Shown: positions 1-5,930 of the stretch, in pieces
Position numbering within the stretch: position 1 is the first letter of the stretch
How the letters are laid out: each line of letters begins with the position of its first letter
DNA from: CAZYTO01 sp964650405
GTDB taxonomy: Bacteria > Acidobacteriota > Thermoanaerobaculia > Gp7-AA8
Length of the DNA stretch: 8,176 nucleotides
Reading direction: 5' to 3'
Assembly (NCBI GenBank): GCA_964650405.1
Contig: CAZYTO010000262.1
Coordinates: forward strand, 1-8,176
Translations under genes and position numbers: made by a program
Notes under the pieces: generated by a model
Database searches by the model: none
Told to the model about the DNA's origin: nothing
What the model saw: only the letters and a program-made list of their open reading frames with translations

Positions 1-747
1 CTTCTTGCGGGTGCCCATCGTATCGATGAGCAGACCCGTGGCGAACACGAGGATCTGGATGGAGGACGGATCGAGCTTCGACGTGTCGTCGCCGAGGGCA
101 TCGACATAGACCGCCGCCGCGACCTTGTCCTTGATGACCATCGGCACGAGGATGGCCGACTGCGAGGCGCTGCCGCCGAGGCGGGTGGCGAGGTTGGCGC
201 CGTTCCATACGACGACGCATTCTTCCTGCAGCACACGGTCGAGCTCGGGAATGAGGCCCGGCGCGGCATTGAAGCGCTTCACGGCCTCGTCGTTGCCGCC
301 GTGCGCAGAGAAGCCGGCGCCCTTCCAGCCGCTGAACGTCTCGCCTCGCAGGATCAGCAGGGCGGCGCGGGAGCCGAATTCGAGGCACTGGTCGAGCAGC
401 CCGTTGAGGACGTCGACCTGCGACTTCCCTTTATCCACTGCCTGCAGGGCGCGCTTCAGACGCGAGGCGCCGGCGCCGCCGGCAGCGGGCGCAGCCGTGG
501 ATGACGCCGCCGCCGGAGCGGTGACGGCGATGCTCTCCTCGAGGTCGCCGATCGACTTCTGGATGTGCGGCAGGAAGGTGATGGAATTGACGTCGGCCTG
601 TACGCTCTGCAGGGCGGCTTTGAGCTGCTGATCGACTACCACTCGAACGTCTTCGATCGAGGAGCGGATCTCTCCCACCATCCTCTCGATCGATTCGCGC
701 ACGTGTGCATCAATCGAGCTTGCGACTTCCTCGCCCCTCACAGCCAT
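1..747 (-). CDS. Coiled-coil plus GAF-like domain protein, partial (C-terminus beyond window)
   Basis: The frame is open from an ATG at 747 to the window edge, giving 249 codons with no stop, so the C-terminus is missing. The start is set by a strong ribosome site, GGAGG, about five bases upstream. Residues 10-75 are charged and helical (heptad-like, probably a coiled coil). Residues 76-95 are an Ala/Ser/Gly-rich linker. From about residue 96 onward the alternation of helix and strand fits a GAF-type sensory fold: a helix with LDQCLEFGSRAALLILRG, then GWKGAGF near 140-146, and later AILVPMVIKDKVAAAVYVD at about 198-216. GAF-like domains bind small ligands or mediate partner contacts. No output domain is visible, so the role cannot be named; a signalling or regulatory scaffold is inference. 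There is no signal peptide, so it is probably cytoplasmic. It is divergent from the lipoprotein gene at 834. Confidence 0.87.
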   Translation of the reverse strand, partial: MAVRGEEVASSIDAHVRESIERMVGEIRSSIEDVRVVVDQQLKAALQSVQADVNSITFLPHIQKSIGDLEESIAVTAPAAASSTAAPAAGGAGASRLKRALQAVDKGKSQVDVLNGLLDQCLEFGSRAALLILRGETFSGWKGAGFSAHGGNDEAVKRFNAAPGLIPELDRVLQEECVVVWNGANLATRLGGSASQSAILVPMVIKDKVAAAVYVDALGDDTSKLDPSSIQILVFATGLLIDTMGTRKK

Positions 748-796
748 AAATCCTCCGCCGTCTATGCTTTCGACCCTGGAGCGCAGAGCAGCGCGA

Positions 797-802
797 ATTA
801 TA
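797..802 (-). promoter_or_regulatory. Candidate -10 box for the leftward GAF-like gene
   Basis: Read on the minus strand this is a perfect TATAAT. It would place the transcript start near 790 and give a leader of about 43 bases containing the GGAGG ribosome site. No good -35 lies at 17 bases; a TCGACA is present but its 21-base spacing is too long. The overlapping plus-strand hexamer TATAGC (799-804) could serve the rightward lipoprotein gene, so this may be a shared symmetric -10. Confidence 0.4.
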
Positions 803-833
803 GCGCAGAGCAGTGTGCTACTTTGTCGAGGAC

Positions 834-1430
834 ATGCGCCGCTTTCTGGTGATCGCCGCGCTGGCACTCGCGGCGTGCAAAGGCTCCGAATCGGCCGACA
901 GCTCCGCCGAGTGGCAGCGCGTGCTCAATTCGAAAAAGGCTGCCAACGCTCCCAATGCCTCCGCGCAGGAAAAGCAGGTCTATGCCGATGCCCTCGGCGC
1001 GTTCGTGAAGGACCATCCGACGCACAGCCGCGGCCGCGAGGTCTACCAGGGCCTGCAGCTCGCCTTCGGCGAGGATCTCGCCGCCATGGGCCGTTACCAG
1101 GACGCCATCCGCTTCTACCGGGCCGTGCTCATCGCCGACCCCGTGAACGTCAGAGCCCAGCACGACATCATGACGGCCGTCGATCACCTGGCCGTCTCGC
1201 GGGGGAAGCTCCTCGCTCTGGAGAAGGGCATGTCGCAGAAGCAGGTCGCCCAGATCCTCGGCAAGCCCATTCCCGGCTGGACCGCCCGCAACCGGCGCCG
1301 GGATGCCGTGATGGAGGCCTGGTACTACCGCCGCACCGACGGCGGCGTGGCCGGCGTCTACTTCCGCGACGGGGAGCTCTTCGCCGCCGAAGAGAGCTCG
1401 CACGCGAAGCTGGCGCCGCTGATCCGGTGA
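834..1430 (+). CDS. Lipoprotein with TPR-like region and BamE/SmpA-like domain
   Basis: The product has 198 residues. I chose ATG 834 because it gives a clean lipoprotein signal: MRRF, then a hydrophobic run ending in lipobox LAAC with the lipidated Cys at residue 15. A GAGG sits two bases before the ATG. An in-frame GTG at 813 would add seven residues, including acidic ones, ahead of the signal and is less likely. Residues 45-120 are helical with a TPR-like pair (GRYQDAIRFYRAVLIADP at about 86-103). Residues 122-185 resemble the BamE/SmpA fold: a helix with GMSQKQVAQILGKP, then strands WYYRRTDGG and GVYFRDGEL. BamE-type domains occur in outer-membrane assembly lipoproteins, but the family is broad. 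Envelope location is well supported; a role in beta-barrel assembly is only a possibility. No partner gene is adjacent. Confidence 0.85.
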   Translation: MRRFLVIAALALAACKGSESADSSAEWQRVLNSKKAANAPNASAQEKQVYADALGAFVKDHPTHSRGREVYQGLQLAFGEDLAAMGRYQDAIRFYRAVLIADPVNVRAQHDIMTAVDHLAVSRGKLLALEKGMSQKQVAQILGKPIPGWTARNRRRDAVMEAWYYRRTDGGVAGVYFRDGELFAAEESSHAKLAPLIR

Positions 1431-1600
1431 GCCCCCTTCACAAGGGCGAAGGATGCAGGGCGAAGGCCGCCGTGGGCCATCAGCTTGGAACGTCAGACGC
1501 GCCACCGCCAGGCCTGCCTTCTGCCCTCTGACTTCTGCTTTACCTCCGGGATGACAACTCGCCGGCCGGCTGTTGCAGGGTACGCAGGAGTGGGACCCGA
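1431..1600. other. Intergenic region with weak hairpins and a heptamer-like repeat
   Basis: No gene is supported in these 170 bases. Just after the lipoprotein stop, CCCTT (1434-1438) pairs with AAGGG (1442-1446) across three bases. It lacks a T-tract, so it is a weak terminator at best. GCAGGGCGAAGGC (1455-1467) is nearly complementary to GCCTTCTGCCC (1516-1526) across a long loop. Around 1517-1538 there is an approximate seven-base period (CTTCTGC, CCTCTGA, CTTCTGC). Confidence 0.35.
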
Positions 1601-1972
1601 ATGCCCCTTTACGAGTATCAGTGTACGCAGTGTGGTGAGCGGACTGAGATTCTGCAGAAGATCTCCGACCCGCCGCACACCGACTGCCCCAAGTGCAGCG
1701 GCGCGCTGAAGAAGCTCCTCTCCTCGCCCGCCATCCAGTTCAAGGGCTCCGGCTTTTATAAGACCGATTACGCGAGCAGCCGCCCGTCGTCGTCGAAGGG
1801 CGATGCTTCGAAGGGCGAATCGGCGACACCGTCCGCGAGTGCCGAGACCAAGTCTGAAACGAAGTCCGAATCAAAGCCTGAGTCGAAGTCCGAGTCGAAG
1901 TCCGAGTCAAAGTCCGAGTCAAAGTCCGAAACGAAGTCTGAATCGAAGTCCGACGCCAAATCCTCCAACTGA
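1601..1972 (+). CDS. FmdB-family zinc ribbon protein with repetitive KSES tail
   Basis: The product has 123 residues. The first 55 or so match the FmdB-type regulatory/zinc-ribbon family: MPLYEYQC at the start, then Cys8-x2-Cys11 and Cys29-x2-Cys32 as the four zinc ligands, with KKLLSSPAIQFKGSGFY closing the domain. AGGAG at 1586-1590 supports the start. The family is named after a putative regulator of formamidase genes, but most members, including this one, have no proven function. The rest is low-complexity Lys/Ser/Glu, mainly KSES units, probably disordered and near charge-balanced. FmdB proteins commonly have a variable tail after the ribbon, so the tail is not itself a sign of damage, but its tandem DNA structure is notable. 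The EcsC-like gene follows after 12 bases, so co-transcription is likely. Confidence 0.92.
   Translation: MPLYEYQCTQCGERTEILQKISDPPHTDCPKCSGALKKLLSSPAIQFKGSGFYKTDYASSRPSSSKGDASKGESATPSASAETKSETKSESKPESKSESKSESKSESKSETKSESKSDAKSSN
1850..1957 (+). repeat. 12-bp tandem repeat (nine units) inside the FmdB-like gene
   Basis: Nine consecutive 12-base units of the form AAGTCCGAGTCG fill this stretch in frame, encoding KSES and variants (KSET, KPES, KSDA). The central four units are almost identical (only G/A at the last position), while the outer units diverge. This is the pattern of a minisatellite that grows or shrinks by slippage or recombination without breaking the frame. Confidence 0.9.
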
Positions 1973-1984
1973 TATCTGACTGCC

Positions 1985-2626
1985 ATGGTCACGGCCCGTG
2001 CGCTGAAGAGGCGCGCCGACTTGGTTCTCGAAGAAGTCTTCCGGTCTCTCTTCGAAGAGATCGACACGGAAAAACTGCGCAGCGACATCGGCGTGCTGAA
2101 AGCGAATGCCCCTGACGACTTCGAGCCGGTACACCTGGCGCGGATGCTCTCCCGCCGCACGGCCATCCGCTGCGCGGCCGCCGGCGCGGTGACCGGACTG
2201 CCGAGCGGTCTCCTGGCCATCGGGACGCTCGGTGCCGATCTCGGCTACCTCGTCTACCAGCAGTTCCGCCTCATCCTCGGCATCGCCACGATCTACGGGC
2301 ACGAGCCGACGCATCGCGAGCGTTTCCATGAGGCGCTGCAGTGCCTGGCCTATGCGTCCGGCGTCGGGTTAGGTAAGTCGGGTGTCGGCGCCCTCATGGA
2401 GTCGGCCACCATCGAAGGAGGGGCAGTCGCCGAGAAAATCGGCTCCCGCATCCTCAAGGAGCGGCTTGCCAAGATCATCCCCTTCGTCGGCGCACTGTCC
2501 GGCGGTGCGCTCAACTACATCGCCGTCCGCGCCGTAGGCCACGCCGCGGTCAAGTACTACGAGACTCGCGTGCAGACGGAGATCGAGGAAGAGATCTGGG
2601 AGGAAGGCGATCGCGAGCACGCGTAG
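1985..2626 (+). CDS. EcsC-like protein
   Basis: The product has 213 residues. The N-terminal 60 residues are charged and helical. Residues 65-105 hold a Gly/Ala-rich hydrophobic segment (GAVTGLPSGLLAIGTLGADL, then YLVYQQFRLILGIATIYGH), which matches the core of EcsC-family proteins. A second conserved-looking segment near 175-195 has SGGALNYIAVRAVGHAA followed by KYYETR. The end is acidic. EcsC was named from the Bacillus ecs transporter operon; the molecular role of the wider family is unclear. The hydrophobic stretches could insert into or lie on the membrane, but there is no signal peptide. I see no good ribosome site before the ATG. With only 12 bases after the FmdB-like stop, translation may depend on the upstream gene. 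A REP-like element begins four bases after the stop. Confidence 0.82.
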   Translation: MVTARALKRRADLVLEEVFRSLFEEIDTEKLRSDIGVLKANAPDDFEPVHLARMLSRRTAIRCAAAGAVTGLPSGLLAIGTLGADLGYLVYQQFRLILGIATIYGHEPTHRERFHEALQCLAYASGVGLGKSGVGALMESATIEGGAVAEKIGSRILKERLAKIIPFVGALSGGALNYIAVRAVGHAAVKYYETRVQTEIEEEIWEEGDREHA

Positions 2627-2630
2627 GTTT

Positions 2631-2785
2631 CAATCCTGAGCGAGGGCGGTTGTGTCGGGCGGGAGCGAAGGATCAGATCTCCGCATACCGGGCACAAACA
2701 CCGATCCAAGGACCCGCTTTGTGTGTTGACGGCCGGCTCGATCTGCCTCGCTTGATCCTTCGCTCCCTCCCGGCCTCAGGATGAA
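2631..2785. repeat. REP-doublet-like palindromic element, copy 1
   Basis: The left arm (2631-2677) begins CAATCCTGAGCGAGGG and ends GGGAGCGAAGGATCAGA. The right arm (2752-2785) is its inverted counterpart but lacks about 13 central bases. Within each arm the ends pair with each other: ATCCT 2633-2637 with AGGAT 2669-2673, and ATCCT 2755-2759 with AGGAT 2778-2782. The same left arm recurs at 3153-3197, and the start of the spacer is also shared (CGCATACCGGG here, GGCATGCCGGG in copy 2). This arrangement is that of an inverted pair of REP-like units (BIME/REPIN type). No coding frame in it looks real. Confidence 0.85.
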
Positions 2786-2838
2786 CTTTCGAAGGAATGC
2801 ACCGCCCCGCATCCCCGTTTCCCGCGGTGACAAATACG

Positions 2839-3141
2839 ATGCCGAAGACCGAGACGAATTCGACCGCAGAAGTGAGGTCTGCGTTTTTCGAGCGCCGGCG
2901 GCTCCGCCGCATCCGGATGATCGTCGAGCTCACGCACAACCTCATCAGCTCCGACCTCACCGTCTCGCATCGTGAAGCGCTCTGCCTCATCAACTGCGCG
3001 CGCAAGGCAATCCTCGACCTCCATCCCGCATTCGAAGAGCGCTACGAACGCCTCGTGCGTCCCCACTTCGAGTCCGTCATCGCCCAACGCTGGCCGAACG
3101 AAAACCCGCTGGGCCCGAGCGCGTTCGAGCTCGTGAACTGA
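2839..3141 (+). CDS. Small conserved-looking hypothetical protein (100 aa)
   Basis: I do not recognise a named domain. I prefer the ATG at 2839 because GGTGA lies eight bases upstream and the product then starts MPKTETNSTAEV. An earlier in-frame ATG at 2797 would add 14 Pro-rich residues, and its GAAGGA abuts the ATG with no spacing. The protein is predicted all-helical: a basic stretch FFERRRLRRIRMIVELTH at about 16-33, then HREALCLINCARKAILDLHP at about 44-63, then FEERYERLVRPHFESVIAQR to about 84. It has no signal peptide or membrane segment. The periodic hydrophobic positions and GC-rich third codon bases argue that it is truly coding. It lies between two REP-like elements and probably has its own transcript or reads through from the EcsC-like gene. 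Confidence 0.72.
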   Translation: MPKTETNSTAEVRSAFFERRRLRRIRMIVELTHNLISSDLTVSHREALCLINCARKAILDLHPAFEERYERLVRPHFESVIAQRWPNENPLGPSAFELVN

Positions 3142-3152
3142 CCCGCTCACTG

Positions 3153-3294
3153 CAATCCTGAGCGAGGGTGGTGGATGGGCGGGAGCGAAGGATCAGAACG
3201 CGGCATGCCGGGATGTTGATGTAAGCCTGCGAACGTGGCGTGCATCGATCTGACGCTTCGCTCCCGCCCATCCACCATCCTCGCTCAGCGTTCA
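3153..3294. repeat. REP-doublet-like palindromic element, copy 2
   Basis: The left arm (3153-3197) and right arm (3249-3293) are inverted copies matching at 39 of 45 positions across a spacer of 51 bases. The strand could fold into a long cruciform or hairpin. Each arm also has self-complementary ends: ATCCT 3155-3159 with AGGAT 3189-3193 on the left, and ACGCT 3253-3257 with AGCGT 3287-3291 on the right. The element fills the gap between convergent genes ending at 3141 (+) and 3305 (-), where a hairpin could also help end transcription from both sides. That second role is inference; there is no clear T-tract. Confidence 0.9.
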
Positions 3295-3304
3295 CTTCAA
3301 AACG

Positions 3305-4855
3305 CTACTTCGCCGCCTCTTCCAGTTCCTGCACGATCCGGATGTCGCCCAGGTCGCGTTTCGCGCGCGCGACTTCCTGCCGCGCGAGCGCCTTCAACCG
3401 CGGATTGTCGAGGCCGAATCCGGGAGCATCGGGGACGAGCGTGAGGTATTCGAGCGCGGCAATCTGTTGCGGCGAGAAGGCGGCCCGTCGCGCGAAGACC
3501 ATGGCCGCGTCGTCGAATGCGATCAGCGCCCAGTCGCGCTGCCGGTAGCGGACGACCGATTGGGGCAGCACTTTCCGTTCGCCGGTGACGGCGTCGATCA
3601 TCTCGATGGGGCGGCTGGAGTACTCCTCGACGGCCAGATCGACGTGATACTTCTTCAGCAGGGCCGCCCACGACCGGCTGTTGCTGCGCGCCTCGAAGTC
3701 CTCGCTGAGGAACGGCCGGAAGAGCTCATTGCGCCCGTCCGTCAAGACGCGCTGCTCGGGATAGAACGTCCACTCCAGGAACCCGCCGAACTGGTCGACG
3801 TTGTAGATGTTCCCCGCGAAGCCCGACGCGGCTAGTCGCGCCACGGCCCGCACGGGGAAGCGCTCACCGTCGACGCCGGTGGCGTGATCCTGCGCCTGGA
3901 TCACCCAGGCCAGCGGCACCACGGCAGCGATGACGAACCCGGTCGAGACGGTGCGCGGGACCTTGCGCAGCGGCGGCAGGAGCAGCGGCAGCGCGGCGAA
4001 GTAGAGCGCCTGATTGCGCACGTAGCGGATGGCTAGGAACGCGAATCCGGCGAAGAGGACGAAGCGCCAGGCGTTGGCGCGCTTCTCCGGCGTGATGAGA
4101 AACCAGACCATGGCCACGACGACGCTCGTGTAGAGCAGCGGAAAGATCGCCGGCGGACTGACCTGCCACTCCGCGTTGATGAATTCTGCGCCGCCGCCGG
4201 CCAGTGCCGAGAGGCGAAACGGCGCGACGACGGCATGCCAGCCGAAGGGATTGACGAGCAGTGCCGCGGCGCCTGCCACGACAACGGGCCACCGGCGGAT
4301 ATCGATCAGCAACGTTGCCAGTGCCAGCAGCGGCGCCAGGAGCGCCGAGGGGTGCGTGTTGATCCAGACGATCGTCAGGAGCGTGTACGCGACGGCCAAG
4401 CCGGTGACGCTCATCTCCCGTTGCGCAAGCAGCGCGATGGCCACGACCACGAGCAGTGCCGCGGCGGTGAGCGGCCGCACGCCGAGGCGGTCGGAGGCTC
4501 CAGCGAAGGCCACGGTGACGAGCACCAGGGCCATGCCGAGGTCCTGTTCGCGAGCGGTGAACCAGAGCGCGAGCGTGAAGGCAATGGCGATGGTGATCGC
4601 CGTCAGCCACGAGGCGCCGGCGAGGCCCGCGGCATTCACGATCACGTACGCCAGGACCTGCCATAGCCACTCGCCGTTGACCCACGGCGTTTTCACGCTG
4701 GCCACGGCCAGCGGATCGGTCAGCGGAAGGGCGTGGTGCGCCACAATCCAGTGCCCGGCCGCGAAGTGCCAGAACGCGTCATAGCTCCGGATCGGTCCGA
4801 GCGCTGCGGCGGCGAGTGCGACGAACAGCGCCGCCGCCGCGATTCGTTTGTACAT
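3305..4855 (-). CDS. Polytopic membrane protein, GT-C glycosyltransferase-like architecture
   Basis: The product has 516 residues. Hydrophobic segments fill about residues 5-320. The first external loop carries DAFWHFAAGHWIV (26-38), LTDP (45-48) and WVNGEW (58-63). This layout is typical of GT-C-like polytopic proteins, where acidic residues after the first membrane span bind lipid-linked sugar donors. Later marks are WINTHPSALLAP (164-175) and RNQALYFAALPLLLPPL (280-296). From about 330 a soluble domain follows, with NIYNVDQFGGFLEW (349-362) and RVLTDGRNELF (369-379), a combination I associate with uncharacterised GT-C-like proteins of environmental bacteria. A role in glycan or lipid glycosylation is inference; no donor or acceptor can be named. 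There is no ribosome site before the ATG, but a -10-like TACACT lies nine bases upstream, so the message may be nearly leaderless. No glycan gene cluster surrounds it. Confidence 0.85.
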   Translation of the reverse strand: MYKRIAAAALFVALAAAALGPIRSYDAFWHFAAGHWIVAHHALPLTDPLAVASVKTPWVNGEWLWQVLAYVIVNAAGLAGASWLTAITIAIAFTLALWFTAREQDLGMALVLVTVAFAGASDRLGVRPLTAAALLVVVAIALLAQREMSVTGLAVAYTLLTIVWINTHPSALLAPLLALATLLIDIRRWPVVVAGAAALLVNPFGWHAVVAPFRLSALAGGGAEFINAEWQVSPPAIFPLLYTSVVVAMVWFLITPEKRANAWRFVLFAGFAFLAIRYVRNQALYFAALPLLLPPLRKVPRTVSTGFVIAAVVPLAWVIQAQDHATGVDGERFPVRAVARLAASGFAGNIYNVDQFGGFLEWTFYPEQRVLTDGRNELFRPFLSEDFEARSNSRSWAALLKKYHVDLAVEEYSSRPIEMIDAVTGERKVLPQSVVRYRQRDWALIAFDDAAMVFARRAAFSPQQIAALEYLTLVPDAPGFGLDNPRLKALARQEVARAKRDLGDIRIVQELEEAAK

Positions 4856-4864
4856 TCGCGGCGG

Positions 4865-4870
4865 AGTGTA
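4865..4870 (-). promoter_or_regulatory. Candidate -10 box for the GT-C-like membrane protein gene
   Basis: On the minus strand this reads TACACT, followed by exactly nine GC-rich bases and then the ATG at 4855. A start seven bases after the hexamer would leave a leader of about three bases. This fits the lack of any Shine-Dalgarno. No convincing -35 is visible. Confidence 0.3.
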
Positions 4871-4963
4871 GCAGCGAGTCTCGGTTCACTCCGAGCATGC
4901 GGCAGAACCTGGGACCTCGGCTGTCGATCGAGCACGGCCGGGGAGTGAATGCCAGGAAACGCA

Positions 4964-4982
4964 CCGCGAATGTTCCTCGCGG
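4964..4982 (-). terminator. Weak candidate terminator after the DUF4097-type gene
   Basis: CCGCGA (4964-4969) pairs perfectly with TCGCGG (4977-4982) around a seven-base loop, 12 bases beyond the stop codon of the leftward lipoprotein gene. Read leftward it is followed by TGCGTTTCC, only a short T-run, so termination efficiency is doubtful. Nothing else is apparent in 4856-4993 apart from the candidate promoter at 4865-4870. Confidence 0.3.
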
Positions 4983-4993
4983 ATGATCCGCCT

Positions 4994-5881
4994 CTACGAA
5001 ACAGGCGCTGGTGGAGGAGGCGGTGGCTGTGGTGCCGCGGGCGCCGCCGGCGTTTCTGAGGGAGTCGCGGGAGGCGCCGCGGTCGCCGGCGCAACCGGCC
5101 GGGCAGGAGCCGCTCCACCGCCGTTGTCGATCTTGATGTCGCCGTTCACGGTCGTGATCTTCAGCTCATGCTGGCCGCCGTTCACTTCGCCCGTCACCCG
5201 GCGGCTGCCGGGGTGGGAGTGCACGTTGAGCGGGAAGGCGGCCTCGAAGTCGCCGTTCACCTGCGTGAAGTCGCCGAAGAAGGAAGCGCTCGACGGCAGT
5301 ACGGCCGTGACGCGGCCGTTCACCGTACGCAGCGAAGCGCCGCGGAAGTCCTGATCGAACTTCGCCTCGATCCGGCCGTTGACGGTGTGAATGTTCACTT
5401 CGTTCGTGCCAGGGCTCTCCACGTCGATGAGACCGTTGACCGTGGTCACGTCGGTCTCGCCGTCCACGCCGCGGCTGACGACCCGGCCGTTCACGGCGCG
5501 CACTTCGAGCGCCACCTGCCGCGGAACCTTCAGGTCGTAATCGATCGACAGGCGGTCGTTCTCGAACCAGGAGAAGTGGTGAGTCTGTTTCCGGCCGATG
5601 ACCAGCGTGTCGCCTTCGACCTTCGTCTCGAAGTACCCCTGGTTCTCTTTCCGCGGGTCGGGGGGGCGTCCCCAGCTCCGCACCTCGGCGTCGAGGGAGA
5701 CGGAGCTCGGCGAGACGGCGTCGACGTGGATCTCGCCGTTCACCTCCCTCAGCTCGATCCGCTTGATCGAGGTGGCGTCGAACGTCCGCGTGATGTGGAC
5801 CGTCCGGCGCTCGCCTGCTACGCATCCGACAAGGAGGAGCGCGATCAATGGCGAATAGAGCTGAGGTTTTCTGCTGTTCAT
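4994..5881 (-). CDS. DUF4097-type lipoprotein with repeated VNG motifs and Pro-rich tail
   Basis: The product has 295 residues from ATG 5881. An upstream in-frame start at 5998 is rejected because only 5881 puts MNSRK before the hydrophobic run ending in lipobox LVGC (Cys20). Residues 25-255 show eight VNG motifs (starting at 47, 130, 148, 167, 187, 208, 233 and 245), many in the form T-V-N-G-x-[IV]. This is the ladder pattern of the DUF4097 adhesin-like family, expected to stack into a beta-helix. Charged substitutions between rungs (KVEG, WFEND) suggest a solvent-exposed fold. Residues 256-295 are Ala/Pro-rich with a run of six prolines, probably disordered. The protein is likely anchored in the envelope; its ligand is unknown and the family has no firm biochemical role. 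It is head-to-head with the RDD gene across 49 bases. The ribosome site is weak (CAGGCG). Confidence 0.88.
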   Translation of the reverse strand: MNSRKPQLYSPLIALLLVGCVAGERRTVHITRTFDATSIKRIELREVNGEIHVDAVSPSSVSLDAEVRSWGRPPDPRKENQGYFETKVEGDTLVIGRKQTHHFSWFENDRLSIDYDLKVPRQVALEVRAVNGRVVSRGVDGETDVTTVNGLIDVESPGTNEVNIHTVNGRIEAKFDQDFRGASLRTVNGRVTAVLPSSASFFGDFTQVNGDFEAAFPLNVHSHPGSRRVTGEVNGGQHELKITTVNGDIKIDNGGGAAPARPVAPATAAPPATPSETPAAPAAPQPPPPPPAPVS

Positions 5882-5930
5882 GGGACGCCTGGCTCTGTCA
5901 TCGTACGGGAGGTTGGCCCAAAGGGTTTCA

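Noticed and set aside
798..1505. Open frame of 235 codons antisense to the lipoprotein gene
   Set aside because: The plus strand has a signal peptide, lipobox and domain pattern; the antisense product shows none.
1768..2220. Antisense frame with DFDS repeats resembling an acidic repeat protein
   Set aside because: The repeats are the complement of the KSES minisatellite; the frame then runs antisense to the EcsC-like gene.
2630..3295. Repeats considered as a CRISPR array
   Set aside because: Only two long units with internal dyad symmetry and unequal spacers, separated by a gene; there are no regular short spacers and no cas genes.
3467..3835. Plus-strand frame inside the GT-C-like gene
   Set aside because: It is opposite the conserved soluble domain and has no ribosome site or recognisable fold.
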